A stretch of 64,000 bases of DNA from NCBI GenBank assembly GCA_021324045.1, contig JAJPJV010000030.1, positions 35,049 through 99,048 on the forward strand, read 5' to 3'. The notes under the pieces were generated by a model. It was not told where the DNA came from. It searched no databases and was given only the letters and a program-made list of their open reading frames with translations. Position numbers and translations under genes: made by a program. Source of the stretch: Actinomycetota bacterium. GTDB taxonomy: Bacteria > Actinomycetota > Acidimicrobiia > Acidimicrobiales > RAAP-2. Every line of letters begins with the position of its first letter. The stretch's first letter is position 1. Shown here piece by piece: positions 36,931 through 48,028 of the stretch.

Positions 36931-37503
36931 TCAGCGACGCTCGAAGTTCCGCTCCTGCAGCCGCTGTCGCTCCTCGTCGGAGACCTTGACGTTGCTCGGC
37001 GTCAGCAGGAACACCTGGTCTGCCACCTTCTCCATCTCCCCCCCGAGCGCATAGGTCACCCCGCTGCAGAAATCGATCATCCTGCGCTGGAGGTCTCGCT
37101 CGGCGAGCTGGAGGTTCACGATCACCGGCCCGTTGCCCTTGAGGCAGTCGGCGATCTCCTTGGCGTCGCCGAAGCGCACGGGGGCAACGACGTGCACCCG
37201 AGAAGCCGTCTCGGCGCCGGTGGGCCGCACCACCGCGGGCTGCGGACGAATCGTCGTCCCGGGTGTCCCAGGCGTGACGGTGGTCGTGCCGTTCTCCCGC
37301 GACAGCGGGCGAATCCGGCCCATCGAAGGCGTGTTCATCGGTCCTCGGGTCTCTGCCCGCTCCTCGGGCTCGGCGGTCTTGGTCTCGATGCGGGGGAGGC
37401 TGGCAAAGCCCTTGGATCCCCGTTCGTCATAGTCGTCGTACTCGTCGTACTCGTCGTCGAGCAGACCGAGATAGACCATCGTTTTCTTCAGTATCGAGGG
37501 CAC
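36931..37503 (-). CDS. sepF: cell division protein SepF
   Basis: Membrane-anchoring partner of FtsZ, taking the place of FtsA in actinobacteria. The 190-residue protein has an N-terminal amphipathic helix (MPSILKKTMVYLGLL) for membrane binding, an acidic Tyr/Asp-rich linker, and the C-terminal SepF core (about 100-175: VHVVAPVRFGDAKEIADCLK, VIVNLQ, RMIDFCSGVTYALGG). It sits downstream of ftsZ and yggS, as is usual. Confidence 0.96.
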   Translation of the reverse strand: MPSILKKTMVYLGLLDDEYDEYDDYDERGSKGFASLPRIETKTAEPEERAETRGPMNTPSMGRIRPLSRENGTTTVTPGTPGTTIRPQPAVVRPTGAETASRVHVVAPVRFGDAKEIADCLKGNGPVIVNLQLAERDLQRRMIDFCSGVTYALGGEMEKVADQVFLLTPSNVKVSDEERQRLQERNFERR

Positions 37504-37519
37504 GGCACCATCTCCTTCA

Positions 37520-38344
37520 TCACAGCGTAGTGCTGGTGAGCGCGCTCAGCGGACCATCCAAGCGCCTCCACGCCGACGACGACGCACCTTTGGTGAGCGC
37601 GTCGCCTCCGGGCTCGACCGCCGGATCCAGCCGGACCGGGGCACCCCTGGCCGGCGGTCGCGGACCGAACAGGGCGCGTCCGAGCCGCAGCATCGTCGTC
37701 CCCTCCGCGATGGCGGCCTCGAGGTCCTCGCTCATCCCCATCGAGCGCTCGGGCAGGGCCAGCGCGTCCGCGAGCTCCCGTACGCGGCGAAAGACCTCAC
37801 GGGCCGCCCGGGCTCCCGGCGGCGCGACCGTCATCAGGCCCCGGACCGCGAGGCCGGCCGCCGACAGCGAGGCCACGAGCGCGGGCACCTCGGCCGGGGC
37901 CACGCCTCTGCGACTGTCCACGTCCGCAGCCACCTGGACCAGCACCTCTGCCCCTGGTCGGTGCGCTGCGATCGCCTCACCCTCGACCGCTCTGCACACC
38001 CCTTGCCAGCAATCCACGAACGGCGCGAGGCGTGCCACCTTGTTGCGCTGGATGGCACCGAGGTAGTGCCAGCGCATCGAGGCCCCCGCCTCGCCGATCG
38101 CGCCACGCTTGGCCAAAAGCTCCCCGGCATAGTTCTCCCCCACATCGCCGAGGCCCGCCGCGTGCGCGGCAAGGAGCGCATCGGGTCCGAACCCTTTCGT
38201 GACCGCCACGATCCGCACGGCATCGGGGTCTCCCCCGCAATGGGCAATCCGCTCGCGCACAGCCGCCAGGCGCTGCGAGACAGACGCGGCGAGCGCCTCG
38301 GGCCACACGGCCCTCACCACGGGTGCCTCGTTCGGATCTCCCAT
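37520..38344 (-). CDS. pyridoxal-phosphate homeostasis protein (YggS/PLPBP)
   Basis: Soluble single-domain PLP-binding protein controlling free PLP. The 274-residue product shows the PLP-lysine segment RIVAVTKGFG, GDVGENYAGELLAK, the phosphate-binding MRWHYLGAIQRNK and the C-terminal SMGMSEDLEAAIAEGTTMLRLG. About 30 residues at the C-terminus are extra. The start is the ATG of MGDPNEAP. It lies between ftsZ and sepF, the usual Gram-positive context. Confidence 0.92.
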   Translation of the reverse strand: MGDPNEAPVVRAVWPEALAASVSQRLAAVRERIAHCGGDPDAVRIVAVTKGFGPDALLAAHAAGLGDVGENYAGELLAKRGAIGEAGASMRWHYLGAIQRNKVARLAPFVDCWQGVCRAVEGEAIAAHRPGAEVLVQVAADVDSRRGVAPAEVPALVASLSAAGLAVRGLMTVAPPGARAAREVFRRVRELADALALPERSMGMSEDLEAAIAEGTTMLRLGRALFGPRPPARGAPVRLDPAVEPGGDALTKGASSSAWRRLDGPLSALTSTTL

Positions 38345-38423
38345 CCCCGATCCATCATGGCCTGGCACCCCTGACAGCGTAGGGGAATGCGTCCGAGGAA
38401 CCTCCTGCGCCGGTGTCCAGGAG

Positions 38424-39539
38424 CTAGCGCAAGAACGAAGGGACGTCGAAGTCGTCGTCGAGCTCGAGGTCGTCCTCGCCCCCGGCGAAGATGTCCACCG
38501 GGGCAGCGCCAACGAGGTGGCTCCGCTCGCTGCCGTTCGACGAGCCGCCCACCCGTTCATCCTCCCAGCGCTCGAAACCGGCGGCGATGACGGTGACTTT
38601 CACCTCGTCGTGCATGTTGTCGTCGATCACGGCACCGAAGATGATGTTGGCGTCGGGGTGCGCGACCGAGTGGATGATCTCCGCCGCCTCGTTCACCTCG
38701 AAGAGACCGAGATCGGTGCCACCGGCGATGTTGAGCAGGATGCCCCGCGCGCCCTCGATCGAGGCCTCGAGCAACGGGCTCGTGATGGCCGCGCGTGCCG
38801 CGTTGACGGCCCGACCCTCCCCGCTGGCAGATCCGATGCCCATGATGGCGGTGCCGGCGTTGGACATGATCATCCGCACGTCCGCGAAGTCGGTGTTGAT
38901 GAGGCCCGGAACCGTGATGAGCTCGGTGATCCCGCGGACTCCCTGCAGCAGCACCTCGTCGGCGGCCTTGAAGGCGTTGAGCATAGAGGTCTTGTCGTTG
39001 GACACCGTCAGCAGGCGATCGTTGGGGATGACGATCAAGGTGTCCACCTTCTCCTTGAGCGTCTGGATCCCCTTCTCCGCACGGATCGCGCGCTGGCGCC
39101 CCTCGAAGGTGAACGGCCGTGTCACCACGCCGATGGTCAACGCCCCGAGGTTGCGCGCGATCTCGGCGACGACCGGTGCCGCGCCGGTGCCGGTGCCGCC
39201 GCCCTTGCCCGCGGTGATGAAGACCATGTCGGCGCCCTTGAGGGCCTCTTCGATCTCCTGGCGGTGCTCCTCGGCTGCCTGCTGGCCGACCTCGGGATCG
39301 CTGCCGGCGCCCAGACCCCGCGTCAGCTTGCGCCCGATGTCGAGCTTGAGATCGGCATCGCTCATGAGCAGCGCCTGCGCATCGGTGTTGATGGCAATGA
39401 ACTCGACGTTGCGGAGCCCCGACTCGATCATGCGGTTGACCGCGTTCACGCCGCCGCCCCCGACGCCGACCACCTTGATCACCGCCAGGTAGCTGTTCTG
39501 CGGGGAGCTCCCGATGGACTCTTTCGAAGTGATGCTCAT
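38424..39539 (-). CDS. ftsZ: cell division protein FtsZ
   Basis: Tubulin-like GTPase forming the Z-ring. The 371-residue protein has the N-terminal [17 protein letters not shown], the GTP-binding signature [10 protein letters not shown] (about residues 99-108), the T7 loop [11 protein letters not shown] and the C-terminal partner-binding peptide [11 protein letters not shown], which binds SepF. The ATG chosen ([10 protein letters not shown]) is 11 codons inside the open frame. Preceded by a 181-bp gap holding a promoter candidate. Confidence 0.98.
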   Translation of the reverse strand: MSITSKESIGSSPQNSYLAVIKVVGVGGGGVNAVNRMIESGLRNVEFIAINTDAQALLMSDADLKLDIGRKLTRGLGAGSDPEVGQQAAEEHRQEIEEALKGADMVFITAGKGGGTGTGAAPVVAEIARNLGALTIGVVTRPFTFEGRQRAIRAEKGIQTLKEKVDTLIVIPNDRLLTVSNDKTSMLNAFKAADEVLLQGVRGITELITVPGLINTDFADVRMIMSNAGTAIMGIGSASGEGRAVNAARAAITSPLLEASIEGARGILLNIAGGTDLGLFEVNEAAEIIHSVAHPDANIIFGAVIDDNMHDEVKVTVIAAGFERWEDERVGGSSNGSERSHLVGAAPVDIFAGGEDDLELDDDFDVPSFLR

Positions 39540-39682
39540 GAGGTCTCGCAATCGTTGCGACGTTGCCGACACGCCACCATGCGCTCGGTCTCCTCGTTCC
39601 TTGCCCTTGGTACTGGTGGCGCCACCTGTGACCGGCCCTCAACCTCGCCTGGAGGTCGAGGGACACCAGATGTTGGGCCCCC

Positions 39683-39711
39683 ACGATACGGGGGGACCGG
39701 CCGGGAAGCAA
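39683..39711 (-). promoter_or_regulatory. candidate ftsZ promoter
   Basis: Minus-strand TTGCTT (39706-39711), 17-nt spacer, TATCGT (39683-39688), between the ftsQ stop and the ftsZ start. It would give a leader of about 135 nt and let ftsZ be expressed independently of the dcw read-through transcript. Confidence 0.5.
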
Positions 39712-39720
39712 GCACGACGC

Positions 39721-40488
39721 TCAGGAAGCGCTCACTGCGGGTGACTGGGGCACGCCGACGTCGATGACGGCATGTGGCGGCAGGACCGCCCCGGCGAGGA
39801 TCGCCGCGATGTCCTCGAATTTGGCGCGCAGCTGCGAGGGGGCGCCGATCTGCGCGGTCACCCCCCCGGCGAGGTCGAGGCTCACCGCGCCGCCCTCGAC
39901 GGCGACGCCACGGACCGCTGCCCGCAGCGCGACGGGGAGGGCCGCGGCGACGGCCAGCGCGGGCCGGCTCGCGGGTGGGAGCCAGCGTCCAGGGACCCCC
40001 CTGGTCGACACCCCGTCGAGGCGAGGCAGCGTCGCTGGCGCGGTGTCCACGTCGGCCAGGATCCGACCGGTGGCGTCGATCACGGCCCACCCCCCGGCCG
40101 CCCGAGGGGCGACGGCAACCGGGGAGCGCTCGGTGACCGCGATGTGCACCCCGTCGGGCCACCGTCGGCTCACCGTCGCGGTCGCCACCCAGGGCAGCGC
40201 CTCGATTCGCCGAGCCACCTGCCCTGCGTTCACGTCGATCATCGGGGGGTGCCCTTCGAGGCCCGAAGCGGCCAGGATCGCACGCTCCGCGGTGTGGCGC
40301 GCACCGGTGACGGTAATGACCCGCGCGGCCAACAGTCTCGAGTGCAAAAGCGGCCATGCCGCGGCGCCCACCACGACGGCGACGCCGATCACGCCGGCGG
40401 CGGCGATGCGCCGCCAGCTCCGCCGCCTGGCGACCTCCGCGCGACGCGCGCGGAGGCGAGGGTCCATCGCCACCGTCATGCCCGCCAC
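39721..40488 (-). CDS. ftsQ: cell division protein FtsQ
   Basis: Bitopic divisome protein linking early and late division factors. The 255-residue product has a basic cytoplasmic N-terminus, one membrane helix (IAAAGVIGVAVVVGAAAWPLL, about residues 28-48), a POTRA domain (VITVTGARHTAERAILAASG to VHIAVTERSPVAV) and the FtsQ beta domain. The start could also be the ATG three codons in. It follows murB by 10 bp. Confidence 0.93.
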   Translation of the reverse strand: MAGMTVAMDPRLRARRAEVARRRSWRRIAAAGVIGVAVVVGAAAWPLLHSRLLAARVITVTGARHTAERAILAASGLEGHPPMIDVNAGQVARRIEALPWVATATVSRRWPDGVHIAVTERSPVAVAPRAAGGWAVIDATGRILADVDTAPATLPRLDGVSTRGVPGRWLPPASRPALAVAAALPVALRAAVRGVAVEGGAVSLDLAGGVTAQIGAPSQLRAKFEDIAAILAGAVLPPHAVIDVGVPQSPAVSAS

Positions 40489-40498
40489 CTCGATGCGA

Positions 40499-41503
40499 TC
40501 ATCGCCCCTCCTCGTCGAAGCCGACCAAATGGACCTCGGGACGGAGCCGGACGCCCGTGCGCTCGGCGACGACCGAGGCGACGTGGACGATCAAGCGCCA
40601 CACGTCGTCTGCGGAACCTCCGTCGTCGGCCTGGATGAAGTTCGCGTGCTTGGGCGAGACCTGGGCGCTCCCCAGGCGGAACCCCTTGAGGCCCGCGGCT
40701 TCGATCAGCGCGCCGGCAGCGGCGTCCTCGGGGTTGGAGAAGACCGAACCCGCGTTGGCGCCACCCGGTTGGTGTTCGCGCCGCCAGCGGACGATCTCGG
40801 CGAGCGTGGCCCGCCCGCGTGCGGGATCGCCGCGCGCCAATGCGAATCCCGCGCGGAGGACGACCTGGGACGGTTCGAGCGACGACGAGCGATAGCCGAG
40901 CTCGAGGCGATCGGGGCCGTCCTCCCCACCGGCTTCACGGCACAGGTCCATCCAGCGGTAGGTGACGAGGGTCGCAGCGGTGTCCGAGCCATGACCCCCG
41001 GCGTTCATCCGCAGCGCCCCGCCCACCGAGCCCGGAACGCCGACCGCCCATTCGAGCCCGGTCAGGCCAGCCTCCACCGTCCGGCGGGCGAGCACCGGGA
41101 GCGCCACGGCCGCGCCGGCGTGCACCACGAAGGGACCGCGACCTGGCTCGAGGGGAGGGAGCTCGATGTCTGCAAACCCGGCGCCCAGCTGGACCGCCAC
41201 GCCCGGGAACCCCCGATCGGAGACGAGCAGGTTCGACCCCTTGCCGATGACCAGCACCGGGACCCGGTGCTCGGCGAGCACCGCCCGGAGCTCAAGCAAG
41301 TCACGCTCGGAGTCGACCACGACGAACGCCGCCGCGGGGCCCCCGACGCGGTAGGTGGTGAGCGGGCCGAGCGGCCGATCGAGCTCGACGCGCGCCCCGA
41401 ACCGGGCACGCAGGGCACGGCGGACCTCCTCGATCGGGGTCATCGCCACGGCCAGGCCATCTCGAGGGGCCGCGCCTCGAAGCTGGCCGTCACGGCGCCT
41501 CAC
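40499..41503 (-). CDS. murB: UDP-N-acetylenolpyruvoylglucosamine reductase
   Basis: FAD enzyme that reduces UDP-GlcNAc-enolpyruvate to UDP-MurNAc. The 334-residue product has LTTYRVGGPAA, the FAD loop VIGKGSNLLVSDRGFPGV, WAVGVPGSVGGALRMNAG, and the type I YRSSSL and NAGSVFSNP (catalytic Ser) motifs. The GTG used overlaps the murC stop region by 14 bp; an internal ATG at 41443 is an alternative start. Part of the tightly packed dcw run. Confidence 0.95.
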   Translation of the reverse strand: MRRRDGQLRGAAPRDGLAVAMTPIEEVRRALRARFGARVELDRPLGPLTTYRVGGPAAAFVVVDSERDLLELRAVLAEHRVPVLVIGKGSNLLVSDRGFPGVAVQLGAGFADIELPPLEPGRGPFVVHAGAAVALPVLARRTVEAGLTGLEWAVGVPGSVGGALRMNAGGHGSDTAATLVTYRWMDLCREAGGEDGPDRLELGYRSSSLEPSQVVLRAGFALARGDPARGRATLAEIVRWRREHQPGGANAGSVFSNPEDAAAGALIEAAGLKGFRLGSAQVSPKHANFIQADDGGSADDVWRLIVHVASVVAERTGVRLRPEVHLVGFDEEGR

Positions 41504-42932
41504 CCTGAGCGGTGCCGGTCGGGTCGGCTCCCCACGCCGCCATCACCTCGTCGGCAAGAGTGGTCAGGTCCCCTGCCCCCAAGGTGCAGCACAGGTCCCC
41601 TGGGCGCAGCAGCGCCGAGACCCCGGCCCTGAGCTCGTCGCGGTCGGCCCAGTAGTGCACGGGCGTCGACGGTCGGCAGCGGGCAATCGCCTCGGCCACC
41701 AGCTGCCCGGACACCCCCGGGATCGGCGGCTCCCCGGCGCCGTAGACGTCGGTCACCACGACGACGTCGGCGTCGGCGAACGCATCGCCGAACGCCGAGC
41801 CCACCGCAGCGGTGCGCGAGTAGCGATGCGGCTGGAACACGGCCACGACCCGTCGCGGGCCCCGGAGCCGGCACGTGGCCAACGTCGCCTCTACCTCCCC
41901 GGGGAGGTGGGCATAGTCGTCGACGAAGGCAACCCCGTGGGCCTCGCCACGCAGCTCGAAGCGCCGGGGCACCCCGCGGAAGCGTTCCAGCGCCCCCACG
42001 ATCGCATCAGGCGCTGCGCCCACCAAAAGGCCGGCGACGGCCACCTGGGCACCGTGGTGGGCGTTGTGGCGACCGGGGACCCCGACGCCGATGGCGAACT
42101 CGGCGGCGTCGGGGCTCCGCAGGACGAACCGGCTCGAGGCGGGGCCCAGGCGCAGCTCCTTGATGCAGAAGTCTGCCGAGGGGTCTTCCCCCACCGTCAC
42201 CGCACGGTCGTGGCGGGTCGCGAGCTGCCGGGCAACCGGGTCGTCTGCGCTCGTGACGAACTGCCCCGAGGTGGCCTCCACCAACCCTTCGAAGGCGCGT
42301 CGAAGGGCCTCGAAGGTGCCGTAGTGGTCGAGGTGGTCCGGCTCGACGTTGGTGACCACCGTCAGCTCGGGCTCGAGCGCGCAGAACGTGCCATAGCTCT
42401 CGTCTGCCTCCAGCACCACCCACGGCCCGACGTCCCAGGCGGCGTTGGCGCCGAGGCCGGCGACCTCGGCGCCGACCAAGAAGGACGGCCGCATCCGGGC
42501 TTCGGTCAGCGCGAGCGCGAGCATCGCGGTGGTCGTGGTCTTCCCATGGGTGCCGGCGACCGCCAGCAACCGCTTGGCCGCGGTGATCGCCGCGAGGACC
42601 TCGGCGCGCCGCAGCACCGGGATCCCCCGTCGCCTCGCTTCGACGAGCTCGACGTTGTCGTCGTCAACCGCAGGGGAAGCCGTGACGAATGCGGCGTCGC
42701 GCACGAAGCTCGGATCATGGCCCACGTGGACCTCGACCCCGAGCACTGCAAGGCGCTCCATTGCCGCGGAGGCAACGCGGTCGCTGCCGCTCACCCGATG
42801 CCCCATCGAGGCCAGGACCGTGGCAATGGCGCTCATCCCTGCGCCGCCCACCCCGGTGACGTGGATGCGCAGCGGCCGGGAGCCATCGAGCGCCGGCCTG
42901 CCGCCCCGCCCAACGGTCCCTGGAGCGGTCAT
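41490..42932 (-). CDS. murC: UDP-N-acetylmuramate--L-alanine ligase
   Basis: Adds L-Ala to UDP-MurNAc, the first amino acid of the peptide stem. The 480-residue Mur ligase shows HVTGVGGAGMSAIATVL at the N-terminus, the ATP loop GTHGKTTTTAML, EADESYGTF and the C-terminal YAHLPGEVEATL and FQPHRYSRT. Its ATG overlaps the murG stop (ATGA). It is the only late-cytoplasmic Mur ligase besides MurE in this cluster. Confidence 0.96.
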   Translation of the reverse strand: MTAPGTVGRGGRPALDGSRPLRIHVTGVGGAGMSAIATVLASMGHRVSGSDRVASAAMERLAVLGVEVHVGHDPSFVRDAAFVTASPAVDDDNVELVEARRRGIPVLRRAEVLAAITAAKRLLAVAGTHGKTTTTAMLALALTEARMRPSFLVGAEVAGLGANAAWDVGPWVVLEADESYGTFCALEPELTVVTNVEPDHLDHYGTFEALRRAFEGLVEATSGQFVTSADDPVARQLATRHDRAVTVGEDPSADFCIKELRLGPASSRFVLRSPDAAEFAIGVGVPGRHNAHHGAQVAVAGLLVGAAPDAIVGALERFRGVPRRFELRGEAHGVAFVDDYAHLPGEVEATLATCRLRGPRRVVAVFQPHRYSRTAAVGSAFGDAFADADVVVVTDVYGAGEPPIPGVSGQLVAEAIARCRPSTPVHYWADRDELRAGVSALLRPGDLCCTLGAGDLTTLADEVMAAWGADPTGTAQGEAP

Positions 42933-44080
42933 CGCGCGTGGGCCACCACGAGTTCGGCGACCCGGTCTGCTGCGTCGGGGCGCCCAACGGCCCGCGCGGC
43001 CGCGGCCATTGCCTCGAGACGGCCCGCATCGCTGACGAGGGCGCCCACGACCGCCTCGAGGCGGTCTGCGTCACACTCGCCGTCAGGGACCACCACAGCG
43101 CCCCCCTGCCGAGCCAGCACGGCGGCATTGGCACTCTGGTGGTCGCCGGGGGCGCCGGGCAGTGGAACGAGCACGGCCGGCAGCCCGACGGCGGCGAGCT
43201 CGGCGACGGTGAGGGCGCCGGCGCGGCAGACGGCGACGTCGGCAGCCTCGTAGACCAGGGGCATCCGGTCCTCGAAGGCGACGAGTCGGTAGCACAGCCC
43301 GTCCGCGTCGGCCGCGTTCGGGTGGTCGACACGCCAACGGCGCGTGCGGCGGGTGACCTCGGCGAAATCGCGCGTCCCGGTGATGTGGTACAGGGTGAGG
43401 TCACGGCGGTCCGCCCAGCGTTGAGCCAGTACGCACGCCGCCTCGTTGAGACGCCGCGCCCCGAGCGATCCGCCGAACACGACGATCGTGCGGCGCTCCT
43501 CGGGCAAGCCGAGCGCAGCCCGCGCCTGGCGGCGACGCTGCACGCTCCGGGTGACCTCGGTGATCTCCGGCCGCAACGGCGCGCCGGTGACCTGGCTCCT
43601 CGGCAACGCGGTGGATTCGAAGGCCAGCGCGCTCGCCGCCGCCCAGCGCCCGAGGAGCCGATGGACGGCCCCGGGAACCGCGTCGAGGTTCACGAGCACC
43701 AGGGGCACCCGAAGCACCACTGCAGCGGCGGCAGCGGGAAGACTGGCATAGCCGCCCACCGAGACGACCACCGCAGGCCGGCGGCGGGCCAGGCGAACCA
43801 AGCACCACACGGTGGCCGCCGCCAGGCCGGAAGCGGCCACGAAGTTTGGGACGAGCTCACGGAGCCGGAGACGCCGGACGATCCCCCGCCCGGGCAGCAG
43901 CACGAAGGGGAAGCCCGCTCCAGCGAGCAACGCCGACTCCTGGCCGCGCCGAGACCCGACGAGCTCGATGGTGGCGGCGGGATGACCGCGGCGCACGAGC
44001 GCACGCGCCACGCTCAGCCCCGCGAGCACGTGGCCGCCCGTTCCCCCTCCGGCGATGAGCGCGAACCGCTCCCGCCTCAC
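42929..44080 (-). CDS. murG: lipid II-forming N-acetylglucosaminyltransferase MurG
   Basis: Peripheral membrane GT28 enzyme that adds GlcNAc to lipid I. The 383-residue product has the N-terminal glycine loop AGGGTGGHVLAGLSVARAL, VSVGGYASLPAAAAA, FGGSLGARRLNE and the sugar-nucleotide-binding CRAGALTVAELAAVGLPAVLVP, with GDHQSANA. Start is a GTG overlapping the ftsW stop (GTGA); the open frame continues upstream inside ftsW but that is a shadow. Confidence 0.96.
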   Translation of the reverse strand: MRRERFALIAGGGTGGHVLAGLSVARALVRRGHPAATIELVGSRRGQESALLAGAGFPFVLLPGRGIVRRLRLRELVPNFVAASGLAAATVWCLVRLARRRPAVVVSVGGYASLPAAAAAVVLRVPLVLVNLDAVPGAVHRLLGRWAAASALAFESTALPRSQVTGAPLRPEITEVTRSVQRRRQARAALGLPEERRTIVVFGGSLGARRLNEAACVLAQRWADRRDLTLYHITGTRDFAEVTRRTRRWRVDHPNAADADGLCYRLVAFEDRMPLVYEAADVAVCRAGALTVAELAAVGLPAVLVPLPGAPGDHQSANAAVLARQGGAVVVPDGECDADRLEAVVGALVSDAGRLEAMAAAARAVGRPDAADRVAELVVAHAR

Positions 44081-45467
44081 GGACCGCCATCGAGCCGAGC
44101 TCGCAGCCTCGGCGCCGACCCAGCGACCGGCCGCGGCGTCCGGGCGGCGGGGTGGACGAGCCGGGCGGCGCGCCCCGGCTTGGAGCTGGCCGCCGCGCTC
44201 TTCGGTGTGGCGTTGTTCGAGGCTCGGGCGATGCTCACCAACATGCCCGCCGCACCGAGGGTGATCACCAGCGAGGAACCGCCGTAGGAGACGAAGGGGA
44301 GCGGGATCCCGGTCACCGGCAGCAAGCCGACGACCGCACCGATGTTGATGAACGTCTCGGCCGCGATCCACGCCACGAGGCCGATCCCCAGCATCGCCCC
44401 AAAGCGATCCGGAGCCTGCTCGGCGGCGCGCAACCCGAACCAGGCGAGGGCGACGAGCAGCGCCAGCACGAACACCGCACCGACGATCCCCAGCTCCTCG
44501 CCGATCACCGAGTAGATGAAGTCCGTGTGGGCATTGGGCAGCGAGCCGAACTGGTTCCAACCGCCCCCCAGGCCGAGCCCGAACAGATGGCCCGAACCGA
44601 GCCCGATGAGGGACTGGAGCACTTGGTAGCCCGATCCGGAGGCATGCGCGCTCGGGTTGAGGAACGAAAACAGCCGCTGGCGCCGGTAGGGCTCGGCGAA
44701 GGCGACGACCACGGCGATGGCCGCTCCGCCCCCGAGCACCTTGAGCACCGGCCGCATCGAGATCCCCGACGCGAAGAGCAGCGCCATCGTGATGCAGGCC
44801 ATGACGAGGGCCGTACCCATGTCGGGCTGGAGCATGATGAGGCCCCCGGCGCCGACCGCCACGATGGCCAGTGGCCCGATCACCCGGCGATGGTTCCCCG
44901 GCCGCGGCTGGCGCCGCGCGACGAGGTCGGCGCCGAAGAGCACGAGGGCGAGCTTCATCAGCTCCGAGGGCTGCAACCGGAGCTGGCCGACGCCTACCCA
45001 ACGGCTCGCCCCACCGGCGGAGAGGCCGACACCTGGGGCGAGCACGATCAAAAGGAGCGCGAAGGCTACGACGAGCACCGGCACGCTGAAGCGCCGCCAT
45101 CTCCGGTAGTCGACACGAGAGACGAAAGCGAAGACCAAGAGGCCGACGGCCATCCAGAGCCCCTCTCGGAGCAGGATCGACCACGGCGATCCGAAGGTGG
45201 CGATCGAGATGCCCTCGGATGCTGAGCCGACCATGACGACCCCCAGCACGCAGAGCACCCCGACGAGGACGACCAGGACCGAGGACGTCGAGGGCCCCTT
45301 GGCGATGCCACCCCGCAGCGTCGAGGGGTTCTTGGTGACCGGTGCCCGCCGGCCTGTGGCCTGCGGGGCCACAGCCGGACCGCTGGGCGCCAAAAGGCGC
45401 ATGCGCGCGACAGCCACCGCACCAGCTTCTCGCAGCGCGAGCACCGGATGGGGGAATTCGGTCTTCT

Positions 45468-45471
<4 letters not shown>
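44077..45471 (-). CDS. ftsW: peptidoglycan glycosyltransferase FtsW
   Basis: SEDS-family septal peptidoglycan polymerase working with FtsI. The 464-residue protein has a basic cytoplasmic N-terminus of about 65 residues and ten membrane helices. Conserved stretches are RWVGVGQLRLQPSELMKLAL, MLQPDMGTALV, GGGWNQFGSLPNAHTDFIYSVI and PFVSYGGSSLV. ATG overlaps the mraY stop (ATGA). In the canonical cluster murD would sit between mraY and ftsW; here it is absent. Confidence 0.96.
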
Positions 45472-46495
<1,024 letters not shown>

Positions 46496-46508
<13 letters not shown>

Positions 46509-47941
46509 CGAAGGACCTCGCGCAGGACCGTTCGATCGTCGAATGCCACCAGCCGGGAGCCGATCTCTTGCACCGTCTCGTGACCCTTCCCGGCGACCAC
46601 GACGAGGTCGCCGGGCTGTGCCTGGCCGACCGCCAGGGCGATTGCGGTTCGCCGGTCAGGCTCGACAACCAGCCGACCGCTCGAGGCGAAACCGAGATCG
46701 ATCCCCGCCGCCACGTCGGCGATGATCCGGTTGGGATCCTCGTCACGTGGATTGTCAGAGGTCAAAAACACCTGGTCCGCTCCCTGCGCAGCGACGGCAC
46801 CCATCTGCGGTCGCTTCCCGACGTCCCTGTGACCGCCGCAACCGAAGACAACGAGCACCCTGGCATCGGGCGCGACCAGCCGACGTGCCTCAGCCAGGAC
46901 CGTCTCCAAGGCGGCCGGGGTGTGCGCGTAGTCGACCATGGCCCAGAACCCCAGCCCCTGGGGCGGCCCCGCCACCAGCTCCATGCGCCCCGGGACGCCC
47001 CGGGCGTTCGCGAGCGCATCGACGACGGCCGGCGGATCGATGCCCACGCGCACCGCCGCTTCCGCCGCAAGCAGCGCGTTGTCGACATTGCAGCGTCCGA
47101 TGAGGGGGAGCTCGACCCGAAAGCCGCGCCAGCGAAAGCAGCTCCCGGAAAACGTCACGGCGGCTGGCACTACAGAGGGCCGCACGGCGACGAGGGGGAT
47201 CCGAGGCTGGGCGAGGAGCTGGCGCCCCCAGGTGTCGTCGGCGTTCACCACCCCCTGACGGGCGCGCTCGGGGGTGAACAGCGCCGCCTTCGCCTCGAAG
47301 TACGCCTCCATCGTGCGATGGAAGTCCAGGTGATCCTGGCTGAGGTTGGTGAAGATCGCCACGTCGAAGCGAATGCCTTCCACCCGGGACTGCGCCAGGG
47401 CGTGGGAGGAGACCTCCATGGCCACCGCCCCGCGCCGCCCGGCGGCAGCGCTGCGGTCTCGCGTCTCGGTGAGGAGGCGCTCCAGGTCGGGCGCCTCTGG
47501 GGTGGTCCGGCTCCCAGACAGCGTGCCAATGGCCGTCGCCACCATGCCGGCATGCTCGAAGATCCCCGAGAGGAGATGGCTGACCGTGGTCTTGCCGTTG
47601 GTCCCCGTCACGCCCGCCATGACCAGCGCCCTGGCTGGGTGTCCCGCGAGCCGAGCGGCCGCACGCCCCATGACAGCCCTGGCACACCCTGGAGCGACCC
47701 GTGCCCGGACCACCAGGCTCGCCGGGAGCGGCGGGAGCTCGTGCTCGTAGACGAGGCCCACGGCACCACGCCGAACCGCCTCCGGGGCGAAGCGATGGCC
47801 GTCGGTGCGCGTGCCGGGCAGGCAGAAGAACAGCGACCCTGGCTCGACGCGCCGGCTGTCGTAGTCGATGCGCAGGACTTCTGCCGACGACGGGTCACCC
47901 GAGACCTCGAGCACGTCGACCTCGTCGAGCAGTTCGTTCAT
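46496..47941 (-). CDS. murE: UDP-MurNAc-L-Ala-D-Glu--2,6-diaminopimelate ligase
   Basis: Adds the third stem residue. The 481-residue Mur ligase has the ATP loop GVTGTNGKTTVSHLL, the carbamylated-Lys region, VDYAHTPAALETVL and SDNPRDEDP; the DNPR motif indicates specificity for meso-diaminopimelate rather than lysine. I chose the ATG; a GTG two codons upstream is possible, and neither has a clear ribosome-binding site. The 3' end overlaps mraY. Confidence 0.96.
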
Positions 47942-48028
47942 AAGCACAGGAGCGCGCGATCAGAAGGAATCAGTAGGGACACGACACAAGGGGACCTCGC
48001 CCGATCGGTCTCGATGGTACACAGCCGC

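Noticed and set aside
42929..45184. 751-codon frame suggesting an extended MurG
   Set aside because: Residues before the GTG at 44080 are a shadow of ftsW; the MurG glycine loop begins a few residues after that GTG.
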